The notes under the pieces were generated by a model. The model was not told where the DNA came from and did not search any database. It saw nothing but the letters and a program-made list of their open reading frames with translations. Source: Mesorhizobium shangrilense (GTDB taxonomy: Bacteria > Pseudomonadota > Alphaproteobacteria > Rhizobiales > Rhizobiaceae). Taken from it: a stretch of DNA of 64,000 nt. Of this stretch, positions 10,801 to 18,562 are shown in pieces (the first letter of the stretch is position 1; each line of letters opens with the position of its first letter). The translations under genes were made by a program, and so were the position numbers. Location: positions 4,283,501-4,347,500 of the forward strand of contig NZ_JAQGPN010000001.1 of assembly GCF_028826155.1 (NCBI RefSeq), in the 5' to 3' direction.

Positions 10801-11477
10801 CGCTGAACGTCTCCGCGCACGACAACCCGCTGCTCGCTGGCGCTGACACGGTTCTGAACCTCGATGCGTCCCAGATCACCAACGCCTTCCTGGCGCTGAA
10901 TGTGACCGGTGGCGGCTCGGCCGACAACATCACCGGCGGTGCAGGCAACGACATCATCAACGGTGGTGAAGGCAACGACACGATCAATGGCGGTGGCGGC
11001 AACGACATCCTCATCGGTGGCCTCGGCAACGACACGATCGATGGCGGTGCAGGCGACGACCTGATCCACGCTGGCGTCGGCGTGAACAACGTCACTGGTG
11101 GCGCTGGTGCAGACACCTTCCTGTTCAACGCAGGCGACAGTTTCCACCAGTTCCTGAACAACTTCACCATTGTGACGGACTTTGCGACGGGCACGGACAA
11201 GCTCGATGTCGTCAGCGCGGGAGCTCCGGGCTACACCGAGTTCGACGCCGGTCTGGTGGGCGTGGGCAACTTCGCCGCCTTGATCGCGCAGGCCGATGCA
11301 GCCATGGCTGGTGGTGGCGACAGCGACATCTTTGTCGCCTACAACGCGTGGGGCTCGGGTGATGCTTTCGTCTTCGTCGACGACAACGGCGACGGCACGT
11401 ATCAGCAGACCGAGACGTTCATTCAGTTGTCCGGCATCAACAATGCCGCCGCAATTGGTGCGCTCGACTTCATCTGA
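7830..11477 (+). CDS. S-layer-like RTX surface protein, copy 1
   Basis: A 1215-residue acidic, Asn/Asp/Gly/Thr-rich protein without any cysteine and without a Sec signal peptide. The N-terminal 190 residues form an Ala-rich helical domain; the middle is a long beta-rich region with isolated calcium motifs such as GGDGNDTVQVF (about 495) and GGSGDDHIIF (about 747). A compact RTX block at about 1026-1100 repeats GGxGxDxI. The end, ALDFI, fits a type I secretion tail. This plan resembles the Caulobacter RsaA S-layer protein, with an N-terminal anchor and a C-terminal RTX secretion part, so a secreted surface-lattice protein is likely. No type I transporter is in the window. ATG follows GAGGAG. 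Copy 2 is its tandem paralogue. Confidence 0.8.
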   Translation: MATLAELDALIDGNPDAFAGIAAAYEVLLGGVPSVDGFMFLINNALETNYGSNNPNIVFNTENIFINSVNALFQGNPAAEAKFDAITAGAATLQDQLVAIYEAYVPAEHQTAEGLAFFTRAEAQAFYTGVAAERGVQGTDGPAVVALASLLKMLVANDQGVGDAINDLKAAIDDGTANLPETSDVFIPIETADGTKYDNDDPAPGKTLTVNGDTLSGEVFNAPRAFTPGGTDQMNTLNDDDVLTGTGAHNVLNFTFVNDADTGDNDINATLNNINEINVNVRLDGDGYLDLQDTTGLKNLNVDGIDGNLFEAYNIQSAADLAISVSNSNDENSHAHFYFVNKAVSGDADEVSLTLDSVTLDDIRLESNDGSQGIETVNLASTGDGNQVDEMSMQDVRTLNITGDAELSLGESNNIVRGSGQVEAFRYDAAIDNAAGSLTTIDASGLDAAIEINLGDEVTADQDGTSGTEVDFSFIGTKHDDTIRLLGGMDSANDKIDGGDGNDTVQVFASVTKGSVTAVENLDIRGNDFGAGNVTVDTSLFTDLESVIMRNESNNGFNVQNGQVDFTLNKLSAEVAADLVIQHSTTGSNGVGDTTIIANLAADTASDLVGVTIVDQADDEVRGINIDPRFNFTLNAAKVENVTLTDTDSESNSVRIASIADVKGTITVLGENQAGKFLNLDSTGNALQLDQSGGESDGTAITDVGAGAAERFSGETVDASAYTGDLIVRVSNNAAVANGGQTILGGSGDDHIIFDALNNTTAGLSISDKVNGGEGDDTLYLDGHGKLINVSASEWTNVSNIETIHLVGQGGGGTNLATAPGANDAYGRNSYNLTLTNDLIASNGVAVTGGRLIQIVNDNDPENDDTGSFNQGVTIDARSLNAQSNFSYDGEEFFGETADRFIMADANMNGLAQIDGGAAALSNAGNSDVLEVRNSAVVTIGDLAGVSNVGTIEFTNDQAATQTAVLELDNATVDRLVNSTQEASATNGVETLNVSAHDNPLLAGADTVLNLDASQITNAFLALNVTGGGSADNITGGAGNDIINGGEGNDTINGGGGNDILIGGLGNDTIDGGAGDDLIHAGVGVNNVTGGAGADTFLFNAGDSFHQFLNNFTIVTDFATGTDKLDVVSAGAPGYTEFDAGLVGVGNFAALIAQADAAMAGGGDSDIFVAYNAWGSGDAFVFVDDNGDGTYQQTETFIQLSGINNAAAIGALDFI

Positions 11478-11494
11478 TAGACTTCAAATGTGAG

Positions 11495-11523
11495 AACGGG
11501 GGTCTTCGGGCCCCCGTTTTTTT
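11495..11523 (+). terminator. Terminator of RTX copy 1
   Basis: ACGGGGG and CCCCCGT pair around TCTTCGGG and are followed by a run of T residues, 17 bases after the stop codon. A strong intrinsic terminator that isolates this gene from the next. Confidence 0.9.
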
Positions 11524-11595
11524 GTGCGCCTAGCCTTGAAGTTCAAGGATCGGGCACGCCGCACGAGAGTGGCCCGGCGACTCGGCAACCGGCCA

Positions 11596-11755
11596 CGATT
11601 GCACTACGGCTTCTGGCGCGAGCGATCGCCAGGCCTCCTGTCAGCGGCGATGCGATGGCGGCACCTCGCGGCGCCGTCGCCCGACGCGAAACTCGCCTGT
11701 TGGGAGCCGGGCTGCGGGCGGCACTTGTCGTCCGCCCTCCTCGCCGCGGCGAAAA
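11596..11755 (+). pseudogene. Remnant of the methyltransferase gene (5' part)
   Basis: These bases match, with many changes, the 5' part of the intact methyltransferase at 15780-17306 (its bases about 15814-15972). In the same frame they read YGFWRERSPGLLS where the gene has YGFYRELTPGILS, then AAPSPDAKLACWEPGCGR where the gene has AAPSPDAKLAYCELGCGQ. By eye about 31 of 50 residues agree. The SAM-binding glycine motif is damaged and the similarity stops at 11755, where a different duplicated piece begins. It sits directly after RTX copy 1, exactly as the intact gene sits after copy 2. Confidence 0.8.
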
Positions 11756-11843
11756 ATGCCGCCACCAGCCCTGAGACGCCGGCGCGGCGTGCCCCCAGCA
11801 ATCGGTGGTTGATATGCGACACTGGATCGGGCGCGCGCAAAAC

Positions 11844-11882
11844 GCGAATCGGATGCTCCAGCTTTTGAATGTTGATGCCCAG
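11844..11882 (-). pseudogene. Remnant of the first codons of an XRE gene
   Basis: On the minus strand this reads LGINIQKLEHPIR, against MGINIQNLEHPLR at the start of the XRE gene at 7668. The start codon has become CTG and the frame is cut off after about 13 codons by a deletion. It marks a second XRE copy lost after duplication. Confidence 0.75.
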
Positions 11883-11958
11883 GATGCACGCCCGCGCCGC
11901 GGCGTTATCAACCCCTGGTCGATCCGAGTCGCACCATCCAAACCGTTGTACAGTGGAA

Positions 11959-11988
11959 TTGACAGTTACTTTCGGTTGAGTCTATACG
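11959..11988 (+). promoter_or_regulatory. Promoter of the second RTX gene
   Basis: TTGACA (11959-11964) and TATACG (11983-11988) with 18-base spacing, the same as before RTX copy 1. Confidence 0.6.
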
Positions 11989-12044
11989 GCATGCAGCGGA
12001 TCAGGTCTTGCACGGTCCGGCTGTAACCTTCTCGAGGAGAACTC

Positions 12045-15000
12045 ATGGCAACTCTGGCCGAATTGGATGCCCTCATTGATGGCAATCCCGATGCCTTTGC
12101 CGGCATCGCAGCCGCTTACGAAGTCCTGCTGGGCGGCGTTCCCAGCGTCGACGGCTTCATGTTCCTGATCAACAACGCGATCGAAACGAATTACGGGTCC
12201 AACAACCCGAACATCGTGTTCAACACGGAAAACATCTTCATCAATAGCGTCAACGCGCTGTTCCAGGGCAACCCCGCCGCAGAGGCGAAGTTCGACGCCA
12301 TCACCGCCGGCGCCGCCACCCTGCAGGACAAGCTGGTCGCCATCTACGAGGCCTATGTGCCGGCCGAGCACCAGACGGCGGAAGGCCTTGCCTTCTTTAC
12401 CCGTGCGGAAGCCCAGGCGTTCTTCACGGGCGTGGCTGCCGAGCGCGGCGTCGCCGGCGAAGACGGCGCTGCCGTCGTGGCGCTGGCCTCGCTGCTCAAG
12501 ATGCTGGTCGCCAACGACCAGGGCGTCGGCGATGCCATCAACGACCTGAAGGCCGCCATCAACGACGGCTCGGCCAACCTGCCGGAGACCAGCGATACTT
12601 TCACCCCGATCGAGATCGCCGACGGCACCAAGTACGACAACGACGACCCGGCTCCCGGCAAGACGCTGACCGTCAACGCCGACACGCTGTCGGGTGAGGT
12701 GTTCAACGCGCCCCGCGCCTTCACGCCGGGCGGCACCGACCAGATGAACACGCTGAACGACGACGACGTGCTGACCGGCACGGGCGCCCACAACGTGCTC
12801 AACTTCACCTTCGTCAACGACGCCGACACCGGCGACAACGACATCAACGCGACGCTCAACAACATCAACGAGATCAACGTCAACGTGCGTCTCGATGGTG
12901 ATGGCTACCTGGATCTGCAGGACACCACCGGCCTGAAGAACCTCAACGTCAACGGCGTCGACGGCAATGATTTCGATGCCTACAACATCCAGTCGGCAGC
13001 AGGTGTGTCGCTCAAGATCTCCAACTCCAACGACGAGGGCAGCGACGTCTCTTTCCTCTTCGTCAACAAGGCCGTCAGCGGCGATGCGGACGAGATCACC
13101 CTCACCCTCGACAGCGTGTCCCTCGATGACCTGCGCGTCGAAAGCAACGACGGCTCGCAGGGCATCGAGACCATCAACATGGTCTCGACCGGCGATGGCA
13201 ACCAAGTCGACGAGATGGAGTTCCAGGATCTCGAGACCCTGACCATCACCGGCGATGCCGGGCTGACGCTGGGCGAGAAGTTCAATATCATTCGCGGCAG
13301 CGGCCAGGTCGAGGCGTTCCTGCACGACAACGCCTTCGACAACGCCGCCGGCTCGCTGACGACCATCGACGCTTCCGGCCTGGACGCCGCCATCGAGATC
13401 AATCTCGGCGACGAAGTCATTGCCAACCAGGACGGCACCTCGGGCACCGAGATCGACTTCTCGTTCACCGGCACCAAGCATGACGACACCATCCGTCTGC
13501 TGAGCGGCATGGACAGCGCCAACGACAAGATCGACGGCGGCGACGGCAACGACACCGTCCAGGTGTTCAACAGCGTCACCAAGGGCTCGGTCACCGCGGT
13601 CGAGAACCTCGACATCCGCGGCAATGGCGGCTTCGGCCTCCACACCGTCACGGTCGACACCTCGCTGTTCACCGACCTCGAGAGCGTGACCATGCGCAAC
13701 GAGTCGAGCGTGGGCTCGTTCGTGCAAAACGGCGCCGTCGACTTCGTCCTCGACAAGCTGTCCGCCGAGGTTGCGGCTGATCTAGTCATCCAGCACAGCA
13801 CCACCGGCAGCAACGGCCTGATCGACACGACGATCGTCGCCAACCTGGCCACCGACACGGCGTCCGATCTCGTCGGCGTGACCATCGTCGACCAGGCTGA
13901 CGACGAAGACCGTGGCATCAACATCGATCCGCGCTTCAACTTCACGCTCAACGCGGCGAAGGTCGAGAACATCACCCTCACCGACAACGACTCGGAGTCC
14001 AACAGCGTCAGGATCGGCACGATCGCCGACGTCAAGGGCACGATCACGGTGCTCGGCGAGAACCAGGCCGGCAACTTCCTCGACCTGGACGCGGTGATCG
14101 GCGTGATGGATCGCGACCGGAACGGAGGCGATGCGGACAGCGCGGGCATCCGGGATCTCGGCAACTTCGTCTTCGCCCAGCGCTTCAGCGGCGAGAAGGT
14201 CGATGCCTCGGCCTATACGGGCGACCTGAGCGTGCGCGTGTCGAACAATGCGGCAGTCGCCAATGGCGGGCAGATCATCCTCGGCGGCTCGGGCGACGAC
14301 CACATCATCTTCGACGCCCTCAACAACACCACCGCCGGTCTGTCGATCAGCGACACGGTGGATGGCGGCGCGGGCGACGACACGCTCTACCTCGACGGCC
14401 ACGGCAAGCTGATCAACGTCAGCGCGTCGGAATGGACCAACGTCTCCAACATCGAGACCATCCATCTGGTCGGCCAGGGCGTTGGCGGCACCAATCAGGC
14501 CACCGCATTCGGCGCCAACGACGCCTACGGTCGGAACAGCTACAACCTGACGCTGACCAACGACCTGATCGCCAACAACGGCGTGGCGGTCACCGGCGGC
14601 CGTCTGATCCAGATCGTCAACGACAACGATCCGGACAACGACGGCTCGGGCTCCGCCAACGAGGGCGTGACCATCGATGCACGCGGCCTCAATGCGCAGT
14701 CGAACTTCAGCTATGACGGCGAAGAGTTCGGCGGCCAGACGGCTGACCGCTTCATCATGGCCGACGCCAACGTCAACGGCCTCGCGCTGATCGACGGCGG
14801 CGCGCTTCTGGACCTGAGCAACCTGGGCAACCAGGACGTTCTGGAAGTCCGCAACTCGGCCGTCGTGACCATCGGCGACCTGGCTGGCGTGTCGAACGTC
14901 GGCACCATCGAGTTCACCAACGACCAGGCTGCGACGCAGACTGCCGTTCTCGAACTCGACAATGCGACCGTCGATCGCCTGGTCAACAGCACGCAGGACG

Positions 15001-15653
15001 CGTCCGCGACCAACGGCAGCGAGGTGCTCTATGTGGCGGCCTTCGACAACCCGCTGCTGGCCGGCGCGCACACCGTCCTGAACCTTGACGCCTCGCAGGT
15101 GACCAATGCCCACCTGTCGCTCGTCGTGATTGGCGGCGGCGGAAACGACACCATCACCGGCGGCGCGGGCGTGGACCTCATCGGCGGCGGCGCGGGCAAC
15201 GACGTCATCAACGGCGGTGGCGGCGACGACCTCATCAACGGTGGCGACGGAAACGACATCATCACCGGTGGCGCGGGAGCAGACAACATGACCGGCGGCG
15301 CGGGGGCGGACACCTTCGTGTTGCTCGATGCCTCCTCGGCGTTCACGCTTGCGGCGGCAGACGTCATCACCGACTTCACGACCGGCGTTGACAAGATCGA
15401 CACGCAAACGGGCTGGGGTGTCGCTCCGATCGTCGATGGGGCGGCCACGATCGACTTCGCCGATTTCTTGGCGAAGGCCGACGTCGCCAACAACGCTAAT
15501 GACGTCTACGTCGAGTGGAATGCTGCAGGCTCCGGCAATGCCTGGGTCTATATGGACCTGAACTCGAACGGGACTATCGACTCTGCTGACGCGGTTGCTG
15601 TCCTGGTTGGCATCAACACGGCTGCAGAAATCGCGATCGGCGATTTCATCTGA
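12045..15653 (+). CDS. S-layer-like RTX surface protein, copy 2
   Basis: A 1202-residue tandem paralogue of the preceding RTX protein, with the same domain order: helical N-terminal domain (1-190, only scattered changes from copy 1), long beta-rich middle, RTX block at about 1029-1090 (GGAGNDVINGGGGDDLI) and a C-terminus ending IGDFI. No cysteine was seen. The two proteins differ in patches, for example about 310-345, 415-430 and 675-710, and the last 110 residues are clearly divergent. That last part is where type I secretion signals lie, and both ends keep a hydrophobic DFI terminus. A GAGGAG site precedes the ATG. Both are likely exported to the cell surface; whether they share one lattice or are alternatives cannot be told from sequence. 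Confidence 0.8.
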   Translation: MATLAELDALIDGNPDAFAGIAAAYEVLLGGVPSVDGFMFLINNAIETNYGSNNPNIVFNTENIFINSVNALFQGNPAAEAKFDAITAGAATLQDKLVAIYEAYVPAEHQTAEGLAFFTRAEAQAFFTGVAAERGVAGEDGAAVVALASLLKMLVANDQGVGDAINDLKAAINDGSANLPETSDTFTPIEIADGTKYDNDDPAPGKTLTVNADTLSGEVFNAPRAFTPGGTDQMNTLNDDDVLTGTGAHNVLNFTFVNDADTGDNDINATLNNINEINVNVRLDGDGYLDLQDTTGLKNLNVNGVDGNDFDAYNIQSAAGVSLKISNSNDEGSDVSFLFVNKAVSGDADEITLTLDSVSLDDLRVESNDGSQGIETINMVSTGDGNQVDEMEFQDLETLTITGDAGLTLGEKFNIIRGSGQVEAFLHDNAFDNAAGSLTTIDASGLDAAIEINLGDEVIANQDGTSGTEIDFSFTGTKHDDTIRLLSGMDSANDKIDGGDGNDTVQVFNSVTKGSVTAVENLDIRGNGGFGLHTVTVDTSLFTDLESVTMRNESSVGSFVQNGAVDFVLDKLSAEVAADLVIQHSTTGSNGLIDTTIVANLATDTASDLVGVTIVDQADDEDRGINIDPRFNFTLNAAKVENITLTDNDSESNSVRIGTIADVKGTITVLGENQAGNFLDLDAVIGVMDRDRNGGDADSAGIRDLGNFVFAQRFSGEKVDASAYTGDLSVRVSNNAAVANGGQIILGGSGDDHIIFDALNNTTAGLSISDTVDGGAGDDTLYLDGHGKLINVSASEWTNVSNIETIHLVGQGVGGTNQATAFGANDAYGRNSYNLTLTNDLIANNGVAVTGGRLIQIVNDNDPDNDGSGSANEGVTIDARGLNAQSNFSYDGEEFGGQTADRFIMADANVNGLALIDGGALLDLSNLGNQDVLEVRNSAVVTIGDLAGVSNVGTIEFTNDQAATQTAVLELDNATVDRLVNSTQDASATNGSEVLYVAAFDNPLLAGAHTVLNLDASQVTNAHLSLVVIGGGGNDTITGGAGVDLIGGGAGNDVINGGGGDDLINGGDGNDIITGGAGADNMTGGAGADTFVLLDASSAFTLAAADVITDFTTGVDKIDTQTGWGVAPIVDGAATIDFADFLAKADVANNANDVYVEWNAAGSGNAWVYMDLNSNGTIDSADAVAVLVGINTAAEIAIGDFI

Positions 15654-15676
15654 TCGGATTCGGTCACTCAACTGCG

Positions 15677-15704
15677 AGCGGGGCCTTCGGGCCCCGCTTT
15701 TTTT
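15677..15704 (+). terminator. Terminator of RTX copy 2
   Basis: AGCGGGGC and GCCCCGCT pair around CTTCGG and are followed by TTTTTT, 24 bases after the stop. The sequence differs from the terminator of copy 1 but has the same geometry. Confidence 0.9.
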
Positions 15705-15779
15705 AGAAGTGCATCGATCGGGCGCTTGCGGTGGCGCGGACGCTCTTGCAAGGTTGCGAAGTTCAGCGAGGGGATGCGA

Positions 15780-17306
15780 ATGGCCGATTGGTCTGGGGGC
15801 TACGTTACCGATCTCGACTATACCTACGGCTTCTATCGCGAGCTCACGCCCGGCATCCTGTCACTGGCGCTGATGTGGCGGCAGATCGCAGCGCCTTCGC
15901 CTGACGCAAAACTCGCCTATTGCGAGCTCGGCTGCGGACAGGGCATGTCAGCCAACATCCTCGCCGCGGCGAACCCGCACATCGAATTCCATGCCACCGA
16001 CTTCAATCCCGGCCAGATTGCCTTCGCGCGCGACCTGGCCGCGTCGGCCCGGCTGGGCAACATGCATTTCTACGAGGACAGTTTTGCCGAGTTCGCCGGG
16101 CGCAAGGACCTGCCGGACTTCGACATTATTGCGCTGCACGGCATCTACAGCTGGGTGCGCGACGAGTACCGCGCCAATATCCGCGACATCATCCGCCGAC
16201 GCCTGAAACCCGGTGGCATCGTCTACGTCTCCTACAACTGCCTGCCGGGCTGGGCAGCCGCCGCCCCCATGCGGCACCTGCTCTATCTCCATGGCAAGAG
16301 CAGCGGCGGCCCGACAGCCGGCCGTGTCGGCCCGGCGCTCGACTTCGTCGGCAAGGTCGAGGAAAGCGGCGCTCGCTATTTCAAGGCGACGCCCGGCATC
16401 AAGGAACGGTTGGAGAACCTGCGCAAGCAAAACCACAACTATGTCGCCCACGAATACATGAACGACGTCTGGAAGATGATGTATTTCTCCGATGTCGAGG
16501 AGGAGATGCGCGACGCCAAGCTGACCTTTGCAGGCTCAGCTCACCTGCTGGACACGCTGGATCAGATCAACATCACGACAGCCCAGCAGAAGTTGCTGGC
16601 CGAAATCCAGGACCCCGTGCTGCGCGAGTCTACCCGCGACTACATGGTCAACCAGCAGTTTCGCCGCGACGTCTTCGTGAAGGGCCGCGTGGCCCTGCAA
16701 CAGGACCGGCTGGAAGGGATGCTGCGCAACCTGCGCTTCGCCCTCACCGTGCCGCTGTCGGCGCTGAGCCTTAAGATCAAGGGCGCGCGTGGCGATGCAG
16801 ACGCCAGCCCCGCCGTCTACAAGCCGGTGGCCGAGATGATTGCCGAGGCGCCCAGGAGTGCAGCCGAAATCGTCGCCGATCCCCGCGGCGGGCAGCTCAA
16901 GCCGGCGGAGGTGCTGCAATGCCTCTACATCCTCACCGCCTCCGGCCAGGCGCATCCCTGCCTCGCCGCGGCGGACCTCAGCGATCGCCACGCCTCGGCA
17001 CGAGCGCTCAACGACGCCATCCTGCAGCGCGCGCCCGATTTCGCCGAACTGCGTTTCCTGGCCTCCCCGGTCACGGGCGGCGGTGTGGCTGTCGACCGGA
17101 TGGCGCAGCTGTTCCTGCTCGCCGAACGCAAGAATGTCGACCCCAAGGAGTTTGCCGACAAGGCTCTCGCGCGGCGGGGCGAACAATTCATCGTGGACGG
17201 CAAGCCGGTCGTCGAGCGGGGCGAGCATCAAGCCGAGCTTGCCAGGCGATTTGCCGCGTATCAGCAGGAGCAGTTGCCCATGCTGAAACGACTGGGCATT
17301 GCGTGA
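15780..17306 (+). CDS. SAM-dependent methyltransferase with regulatory domain
   Basis: A 508-residue class I methyltransferase. Motif I, AYCELGCGQGMSANIL, lies near residues 41-57, followed by EFHATDFNPGQIAFARDLA and DIIALHGIYSWV. Residues about 210-300 fit the methyltransferase regulatory domain (PF10119 type), and the C-terminal 200 residues are a winged-helix-like region seen in the same family. The substrate is unknown. The ATG at 15780 was preferred to upstream ATGs because GCGAGGGG precedes it and similarity to the family begins there. It stands alone after RTX copy 2, and a decayed copy follows RTX copy 1, so it is tied to the RTX unit and may modify the surface protein or its glycan; that is inference. 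Confidence 0.85.
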   Translation: MADWSGGYVTDLDYTYGFYRELTPGILSLALMWRQIAAPSPDAKLAYCELGCGQGMSANILAAANPHIEFHATDFNPGQIAFARDLAASARLGNMHFYEDSFAEFAGRKDLPDFDIIALHGIYSWVRDEYRANIRDIIRRRLKPGGIVYVSYNCLPGWAAAAPMRHLLYLHGKSSGGPTAGRVGPALDFVGKVEESGARYFKATPGIKERLENLRKQNHNYVAHEYMNDVWKMMYFSDVEEEMRDAKLTFAGSAHLLDTLDQINITTAQQKLLAEIQDPVLRESTRDYMVNQQFRRDVFVKGRVALQQDRLEGMLRNLRFALTVPLSALSLKIKGARGDADASPAVYKPVAEMIAEAPRSAAEIVADPRGGQLKPAEVLQCLYILTASGQAHPCLAAADLSDRHASARALNDAILQRAPDFAELRFLASPVTGGGVAVDRMAQLFLLAERKNVDPKEFADKALARRGEQFIVDGKPVVERGEHQAELARRFAAYQQEQLPMLKRLGIA

Positions 17307-17649
17307 TTCGCGGCCAACCTGTCTTCTCGGCTCGGCCGTCAAAGATCGGCATCGTCAAGAACGATCATGTGCACCAATGTCTGCACGCTGGGCGATAAGG
17401 GCCGATCCGGACCTGGAGGTAAGTTGAGGCTCGCGCGTCGACGAACAGCCCCTCCTGGCTCGACGGGAGGGACGTTGCCTCCGATCTCCGTGTCAAAGCG
17501 GCTCCGAGCAAGCTTGACGACGCCCGGGGGCGATCAAGCCCGCAGCCGGAGCGTCTCACTGCGATTCAGGGTGCCGGCACGCGCCCTGCCGGCCGGAGGC
17601 TGACGGCAAGCGACGCACAGATGATACGGAAATTCAGGAAAAAAGAAGA
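17307..17649. other. Gene-free region before tRNA-His
   Basis: I see no coding region with credible features, no strong hairpin and no repeat in these 343 bases. Short open frames here have no ribosome site or recognisable similarity. Confidence 0.5.
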
Positions 17650-17726
17650 TGGTACGGTTGGCTGGGATCGAACCAGCGACCTCCGGATCCACAATCCGGC
17701 GCTCTAACCAGCTGAGCTACAACCGC
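17650..17726 (-). tRNA. tRNA-His (GTG)
   Basis: The 77-base minus-strand sequence folds as a full cloverleaf with 7/4/5/5 stems, T-loop TTCGATC, anticodon loop TTGTGGA and an encoded CCA end. The acceptor stem has G1 opposite U72 (wobble), discriminator A73, and T at the position before G1, so no G-1 is encoded. That fits the unusual histidine identity known from Caulobacter and related alphaproteobacteria, where U72, A73 and the anticodon replace G-1 as recognition elements. Confidence 0.95.
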
Positions 17727-17859
17727 AAGCCGTTCGGTGTCGGGTGCATACGGGCAATCGCGGCACATTTCAAGGCAAACATTTTGCCGCACCGCAAGTC
17801 TTTCGGTGTTCCCCAGAAATCCGATCGAAGGCGCGCCGCAGCCCAGTCGCCAGGCGACC

Positions 17860-17898
17860 AAAAAAGGAAAAGGCCGGGGGGAGGAGATCCCGGCCTTT
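17860..17898 (-). terminator. Terminator of the phasin gene
   Basis: On the minus strand AAAGGCCGGG and CCCGGCCTTT pair around a 10-base loop; the descending arm continues into TCCTTTTTT. It lies about 95 bases after the phasin stop. Confidence 0.75.
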
Positions 17899-17994
17899 CC
17901 TTTCAATGACCAGCGGGAGGAGGTGCTGGCCGCTTGGCCGCCAAGCGGAGGGAGGAGGATCCCGCTTGTCGGATATCGTGTTGCCTAGAATGCG

Positions 17995-18456
17995 TCAGGC
18001 GACTTTCAGTTCCCGGACGCTCCTCTCGAAGACATCCTTGATCGGCTTGGCGACCTCTTCGGCCGCCTTGGAGACGACGCCCTGCATGTCCCTCGCCTGT
18101 TCGACGGACAACTCGAAGCGCTTGCGGAAAAACGCCGTCTGCAGTTCGATGACCTCGGAAAGGGAACGGGCGGCGACCAGCGCCTCCAGATGCGAGAAGC
18201 TCGCCTCGGCATTGGTGCGCAGCGCAGCGATCGCCTTGAGCGACAAATCATTGCCCGCCGATCTCGCGTTCTCGAAGGTGCTCTCAAGCGCCTTGTGGGT
18301 GTCCTCCGCGCCGGCCTTCACCTTGGCGTAGACTTCCTTCGACTGCTCCACGCCCTTCTCGGCGATGACACGGAACTGATCGGTTGCCTTCGAAGCGTCG
18401 AAGGTCGGGAATTCGATGGTTTCAGAAACGTCTGCGATCTTGCTGGTCTTGGACAT
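17995..18456 (-). CDS. Phasin family protein
   Basis: A 153-residue amphipathic, largely helical protein of the phasin_2 type, which coats polyhydroxyalkanoate granules and sets their size and number. Visible family features are FRVIAEKGVEQSKEVYAKVK, ALESTFENARSAGNDLSLKA and SFSHLEALVAARSLSEVIEL. There is no signal peptide. The ATG at 18456 was chosen because AGGATAGG precedes it; 34 further upstream codons have no family similarity. Two TGC-N3-GCA boxes lie about 80-105 bases upstream, the pattern bound by the PHB-responsive repressor PhaR. An acetoacetyl-CoA synthetase at 25.8 kb is another PHB-cycle link. Confidence 0.9.
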   Translation of the reverse strand: MSKTSKIADVSETIEFPTFDASKATDQFRVIAEKGVEQSKEVYAKVKAGAEDTHKALESTFENARSAGNDLSLKAIAALRTNAEASFSHLEALVAARSLSEVIELQTAFFRKRFELSVEQARDMQGVVSKAAEEVAKPIKDVFERSVRELKVA

Positions 18457-18534
18457 TTTCCTATCCTGTTGCTGGTCGGAAGGCTCTCGGAAGCCTTCTC
18501 GTTGCATCCCCGACAAACCTAGCAGAGGAATTTG

Positions 18535-18562
18535 TGCAATGCAACATTTATTGTGCAACGCA
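18535..18562 (-). promoter_or_regulatory. Tandem PhaR-like boxes upstream of the phasin
   Basis: TGCAATGCA (18535-18543) and TGCAACGCA (18554-18562) both fit TGC-N3-GCA and are 19 bases apart, about two helical turns. PhaR repressors are known to bind TGC/GCA half-sites before phasin genes. Confidence 0.55.

Larger units (their letters stand above)
11757..12044 (+). repeat. Duplicated XRE-region and RTX leader DNA, second copy
   Basis: In order this stretch resembles 7180-7269 (downstream flank of the XRE gene), then 7631-7668 (first codons of XRE), then 7669-7829 (promoter and leader of RTX copy 1). Most of the XRE gene, about 360 bases, is missing between the first two pieces. The leader closest to the start codon is nearly identical in both copies. 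Confidence 0.75.

Noticed and set aside
7767..15671. Very long open frames antisense to both RTX genes (for example 7767-11147 and 13782-15671 on the minus strand)
   Set aside because: They result from the GAC/AAC/GGC-rich codons of the sense genes; their products are Val/Asp/Arg-biased without domains, and they lack ribosome sites.
17365..17603. Short open frames in the region before tRNA-His
   Set aside because: No ribosome site, domain or protein-like composition.
17724..17818. Imperfect direct repeat (CAAG-N3-TTCGGTGT) next to tRNA-His, considered as an attachment site
   Set aside because: The copies are short, only partly alike, lie outside the tRNA 3' end, and no integrase or foreign DNA is near.
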